NCBI GenBank assembly: GCA_016189965.1
Contig: JACPRL010000111.1
Span: 1-5,119, forward strand
Direction of reading: 5' to 3'
Length of the DNA stretch: 5,119 nucleotides
Source: Acidobacteriota bacterium
GTDB lineage: Bacteria > Acidobacteriota > Terriglobia > Acidiferrales > 2-02-FULL-67-57
The notes under the pieces were generated by a model. It was not told the origin of the DNA, did no database searches, and saw only the letters and a list, made by a program, of their open reading frames with translations. Positions 3,379 to 5,119 of the stretch are shown in pieces (within the stretch, counting starts at the first letter, position 1; the number at the start of each line of letters is the position of its first letter). Both the position numbers and the translations under genes were made by a program.

Positions 3379-4778
3379 TAGAAAAGGGCCACCTGCCCTT
3401 CGGTGGGCTCGGCTCAACAGTACCAGGGCTCGTTCAGGTAAGGGATGGCGGCGCGCGCCACTAGGGGAGTGGACTCAAACCGCGGTTCCGGCTCGACGCC
3501 GGCGGCTTGCTGGGCGAGCCGCCAGAGGTGAGTGAAAATCTCTCGGCGCGAGGCGCCGCGAGCTTCGCCGTGGGCCACGGCCGCCTGGACGTCGCGCTGC
3601 AGGTCATCAACGCGGGTGTCGGGGTTCTCCCAGCGGTAGGTCAGGAGTTCGGGATTGAAGGGGCCGACGAGCTCCTGCACCTCTGTCAGCTCGAGCAGCT
3701 TCGAGCCGGCGGGGATGAGCAGGCGGATGGCGAGCTGGATGGGGGCGACGTGCTCGACCAGTTCGAGCTCGGCCAGCAGGGAGAGCAAATCCAGGTAGCC
3801 TTCGAGCGTCGTCCACGGGGTGAAGGGCACGAAGGTGGGCTGCAACACGAGGCCAGCTTCGCGGCAGCGGCGCACCACCTCGATGAAGTCGTCCCGCGTG
3901 TGGTTTTTGTCCAGGAGCGCGAGGAAGCGGTCGTCGACCGACTCGGCGGCACTGGTGACGAACAAGCAGCCGGTCGCGCGCAGCGTGGTCAGGTGGCGGG
4001 AGTGCTGCAGCAGGTGCTCGATCTTGATGGTGACGTCGTAGGTGAGCCGGGGAAACTCGCGGTGGAACGCCTCGACCAGCGGCAGGGCGTGGCCGATGCC
4101 GTTGAAGAAGTCCGGGTCGCCGAAGGTGATGTGCTCGGCGCCGGCGGCGACCTGCTGACGGATGTCCTCGAGCACAACTTCGCGCGGCACGATGCGGAAG
4201 ACGCCGTCATAGACCGGCACAATGGGGCAGTGGCGGCAGCGGTGCTTGCAGCCGCGGCTGGCCTCGGTATAGCCGACGGTGCGGCTCACCCCATCGCCCC
4301 ACTGCAAGCGGGCGTAGCTGGCCAGCGGCGGCAGGCCGGTGCGATCGGGCGGGATGAACGCGAGACGGCCGAGCGAGATGAGCGGCTCGGGCTGGCGCGG
4401 CGGCGCCTCGCCGCGCGACAGCCGTTGGTAGAGGCTGACGAGGCTTTGCTCGAACTCTCCGCCCAGGATGGTGAGGGCGCCGAGCCCGCGCAGGTAGGCC
4501 TCGTTCATCGGGGCGTAGAGGCCGTAGAAGCAGAGGTGGGCGCGGGGGTTGAGCCGCCGGAGGCGCTCGACGATGGCGGGGGCCAGGCGCGTGGCGGTGT
4601 GCATGGGGAGGTAGAAGGCGACGAGGTCGGCGGCGCGGATGGCTTCCTCGTCCATCGCTTGGCGCGAAAGGTCGAGGCAGGTGACCGAGGCGCCGGCGCG
4701 GCGCAGCCAGGCGGCGGGCGAGGCCAGTCCGAAGGGCTGGCGACCCAGCTCGTAGGTGGAGAGGAGGACGACGTTCAT
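3378..4778 (-). CDS. Radical SAM selenoprotein with CUAEP tail (in-frame TGA read as Sec)
   Basis: The product has 466 residues when TGA 3414-3416 is read as selenocysteine (U455); translation ends at TAG 3378-3380. Residues 1-125 form a Rossmann-like domain placed as in B12-binding radical SAM proteins (MNVVLLSTYELGRQPFG..., LDLSRQAM, AADLVAFYLPMHTA). The cobalamin DxHxxG motif is absent. The radical SAM domain begins near 165; GCKHRCRHC supplies the CX3CX2C 4Fe-4S ligands (C177, C181, C184), followed by HITFGDPDFFN. The tail is PWYC-U-AEPTEGQVALF; Cys454-Sec455 could form a selenylsulfide pair. From memory this is the CUAEP/CCAEP-tail (seleno)protein family, whose Cys versions have CCAEP; its function is unknown. 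I chose ATG 4776-4778 because the domain starts there; an in-frame GTG at 4803-4805 adds nine unlikely residues. Neither start has a strong Shine-Dalgarno. Stopping at TGA would give 454 residues. Confidence 0.9.
3383..3401 (-). promoter_or_regulatory. Bacterial SECIS-like hairpin for UGA 3414-3416
   Basis: In the mRNA, 12 nt after the UGA, GAAGGGC pairs with GCCCUUU (seven pairs, the outermost G-U) around the loop AGGUG (3390-3394). The loop begins 20 nt after the UGA. In E. coli fdhF the SelB-bound AGGUCU loop begins about 18 nt after its UGA and is also closed by a C-G pair. A loop GGU on a short stem at this distance is the known recognition pattern of bacterial SelB. The stem may extend through ACC/GGU across a UCUA bulge. 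The hairpin lies inside the coding sequence for the last residues (EGQVALF). Confidence 0.75.
3414..3416 (-). other. Selenocysteine codon (UGA)
   Basis: TGA in frame between TGT (Cys454) and GCC GAG CCC (Ala-Glu-Pro). The recoding is supported by the C-U-A-E-P motif, the hairpin just 3' of it, and an open frame of 11 further codons ending in TAG. Confidence 0.87.
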
Positions 4779-4827
4779 TGTTTGTCGGGAATCCCATGAT
4801 AGCACCTCGCGCGGGGAAGGAGGCAGA

Positions 4828-4888
4828 GGAAGCAGACCCTTCGACTCCGCCCCGCCCGCTAGAGGGCGGGGCTGCGCTCAGGGTGACA
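4828..4888. repeat. Dispersed GCAGA...TGACA element, copy 3
   Basis: GGAAGCAGACCCTTCGACTCC opens the element and GCTCAGGGTGACA closes it. Between them are the perfect arms GCCCCGCCC (4849-4857) and GGGCGGGGC (4864-4872) with a 6-nt loop. The outer frame matches copies at 817-924 and 947-993. Confidence 0.75.
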
Positions 4889-4899
4889 CTGAAGTGTCA
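4884..4899. repeat. GA-centred palindrome TGACACT-GA-AGTGTCA
   Basis: A perfect 7-bp palindrome with a GA centre, overlapping the right end of the dispersed element at 4828-4888. It has the CTGAAG core seen in the palindromes at 335-352 and, on the other strand, 382-399. Confidence 0.65.
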
Positions 4900-5024
4900 G
4901 GAAGCAGAGGAGGCATAGGAAAAGCGCGACCTGCGACGGGGATTTCTCGCGTAGGGCACAGTTAAATTTTGACCGGAAGCGGTTTCGGGACGCTTGGGGG
5001 CGGTGAAGTACGAGTTTGTGCGTT

Positions 5025-5059
5025 CTGGAAGCTGGAGGCTAGAGGCTGGAAGCTGGAGA
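5025..5059. repeat. Heptamer array, 5 x 7 bp (CTGGAGG-like)
   Basis: CTGGAAG, CTGGAGG, CTAGAGG, CTGGAAG, CTGGAGA: five exact-length heptamers. The 13-mer CTGGAAGCTGGAG repeats at 5025 and 5046, a 21-bp (3 x 7) higher-order period. Confidence 0.75.
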
Positions 5060-5084
5060 CAGGCCGTGACCCGTGGCTCGCGAC

Positions 5085-5119
5085 ACTTCGACTTCGCTCC
5101 CTTCGACAGGCTCAGGGTC
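5085..5119. repeat. Dispersed repeat piece cut by the window edge
   Basis: Contains CTTCGACTTCGCTCCCTTCG followed by ACAGGCTCAGGGTC. The word CCCTTCGACAGGCTCAGGGT belongs to the same family as 3179-3197 and the ends of the GCAGA...TGACA elements. It probably continues to the right. Confidence 0.55.

Larger units (their letters stand above)
4806..5119. other. Spacer upstream of the radical SAM gene, to the window edge
   Basis: It holds a dispersed GCAGA...TGACA element (4828-4888), an overlapping GA-centred palindrome (4884-4899), a heptamer array (5025-5059) and another dispersed-repeat piece at the edge. A short AT-rich patch (4962-4971, TTAAATTTTG) is the only promoter-like composition for the minus-strand gene; it lacks a recognisable spaced -35/-10 pair. 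No protein gene is supported. Confidence 0.6.

Noticed and set aside
3414..3416. TGA as the ordinary stop of the radical SAM gene
   Set aside because: The following codons give AEP, completing CUAEP, and a SECIS-like hairpin lies at the right distance. A plain stop would leave both unexplained.
3507..4799. Long plus-strand open frame (430 codons) opposite the radical SAM gene
   Set aside because: Same reason: it mirrors the radical SAM frame, has low-complexity Gly/Ala/Glu/Val content, and has no domain signature.

Overview
The window is GC-rich and gene-sparse. It has five protein genes separated by 270-370 bp spacers packed with short palindromes, tandem heptamers and GCAGA...TGACA-type dispersed repeats. 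From memory, this spacer style, together with the protein types, resembles soil/sediment Acidobacteriota. That taxonomic call is an inference; there is no rRNA or other marker gene here.

Layout: (1) 1-205, minus strand, N-terminus of an SPFH/prohibitin-like membrane protein that runs off the left edge. (2) 206-480, divergent spacer with a twin palindrome. (3) 481-762, plus strand, YggX-type Fe(II)-trafficking/oxidative-damage protein. (4) 763-1069, spacer of tandem and dispersed repeats. (5) 1070-1435, minus strand, small exported mono-haem c-type cytochrome. (6) 1436-1803, repeat-rich spacer. (7) 1804-3081, minus strand, ATP-grasp ligase of the L-amino-acid-ligase type. (8) 3082-3377, spacer with a cruciform-like element. 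(9) 3378-4778, minus strand, radical SAM protein. (10) 4806-5119, repeat-rich spacer.

The main result is that the radical SAM gene does not end at the TGA at 3414-3416. Reading that TGA as selenocysteine gives the tail ...PWYC-U-AEPTEGQVALF, ending at TAG 3378-3380. The Cys-Sec-Ala-Glu-Pro tail matches what I remember as the CUAEP/CCAEP-tail radical SAM (seleno)protein family. Just 3' of the UGA is a bacterial SECIS-like hairpin (7 pairs, AGGUG loop). Conventional gene calling would truncate the protein by 12 residues and lose its probable redox centre.

The selenoprotein gene and the ATP-grasp gene are co-directional, with the cytochrome c gene further downstream. The first two may belong to one pathway (radical chemistry plus ATP-dependent ligation), but the roughly 300-370 bp repeat-filled gaps mean an operon is not shown. 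The selenocysteine machinery (selA, selB, selC, selD) is not in the window.
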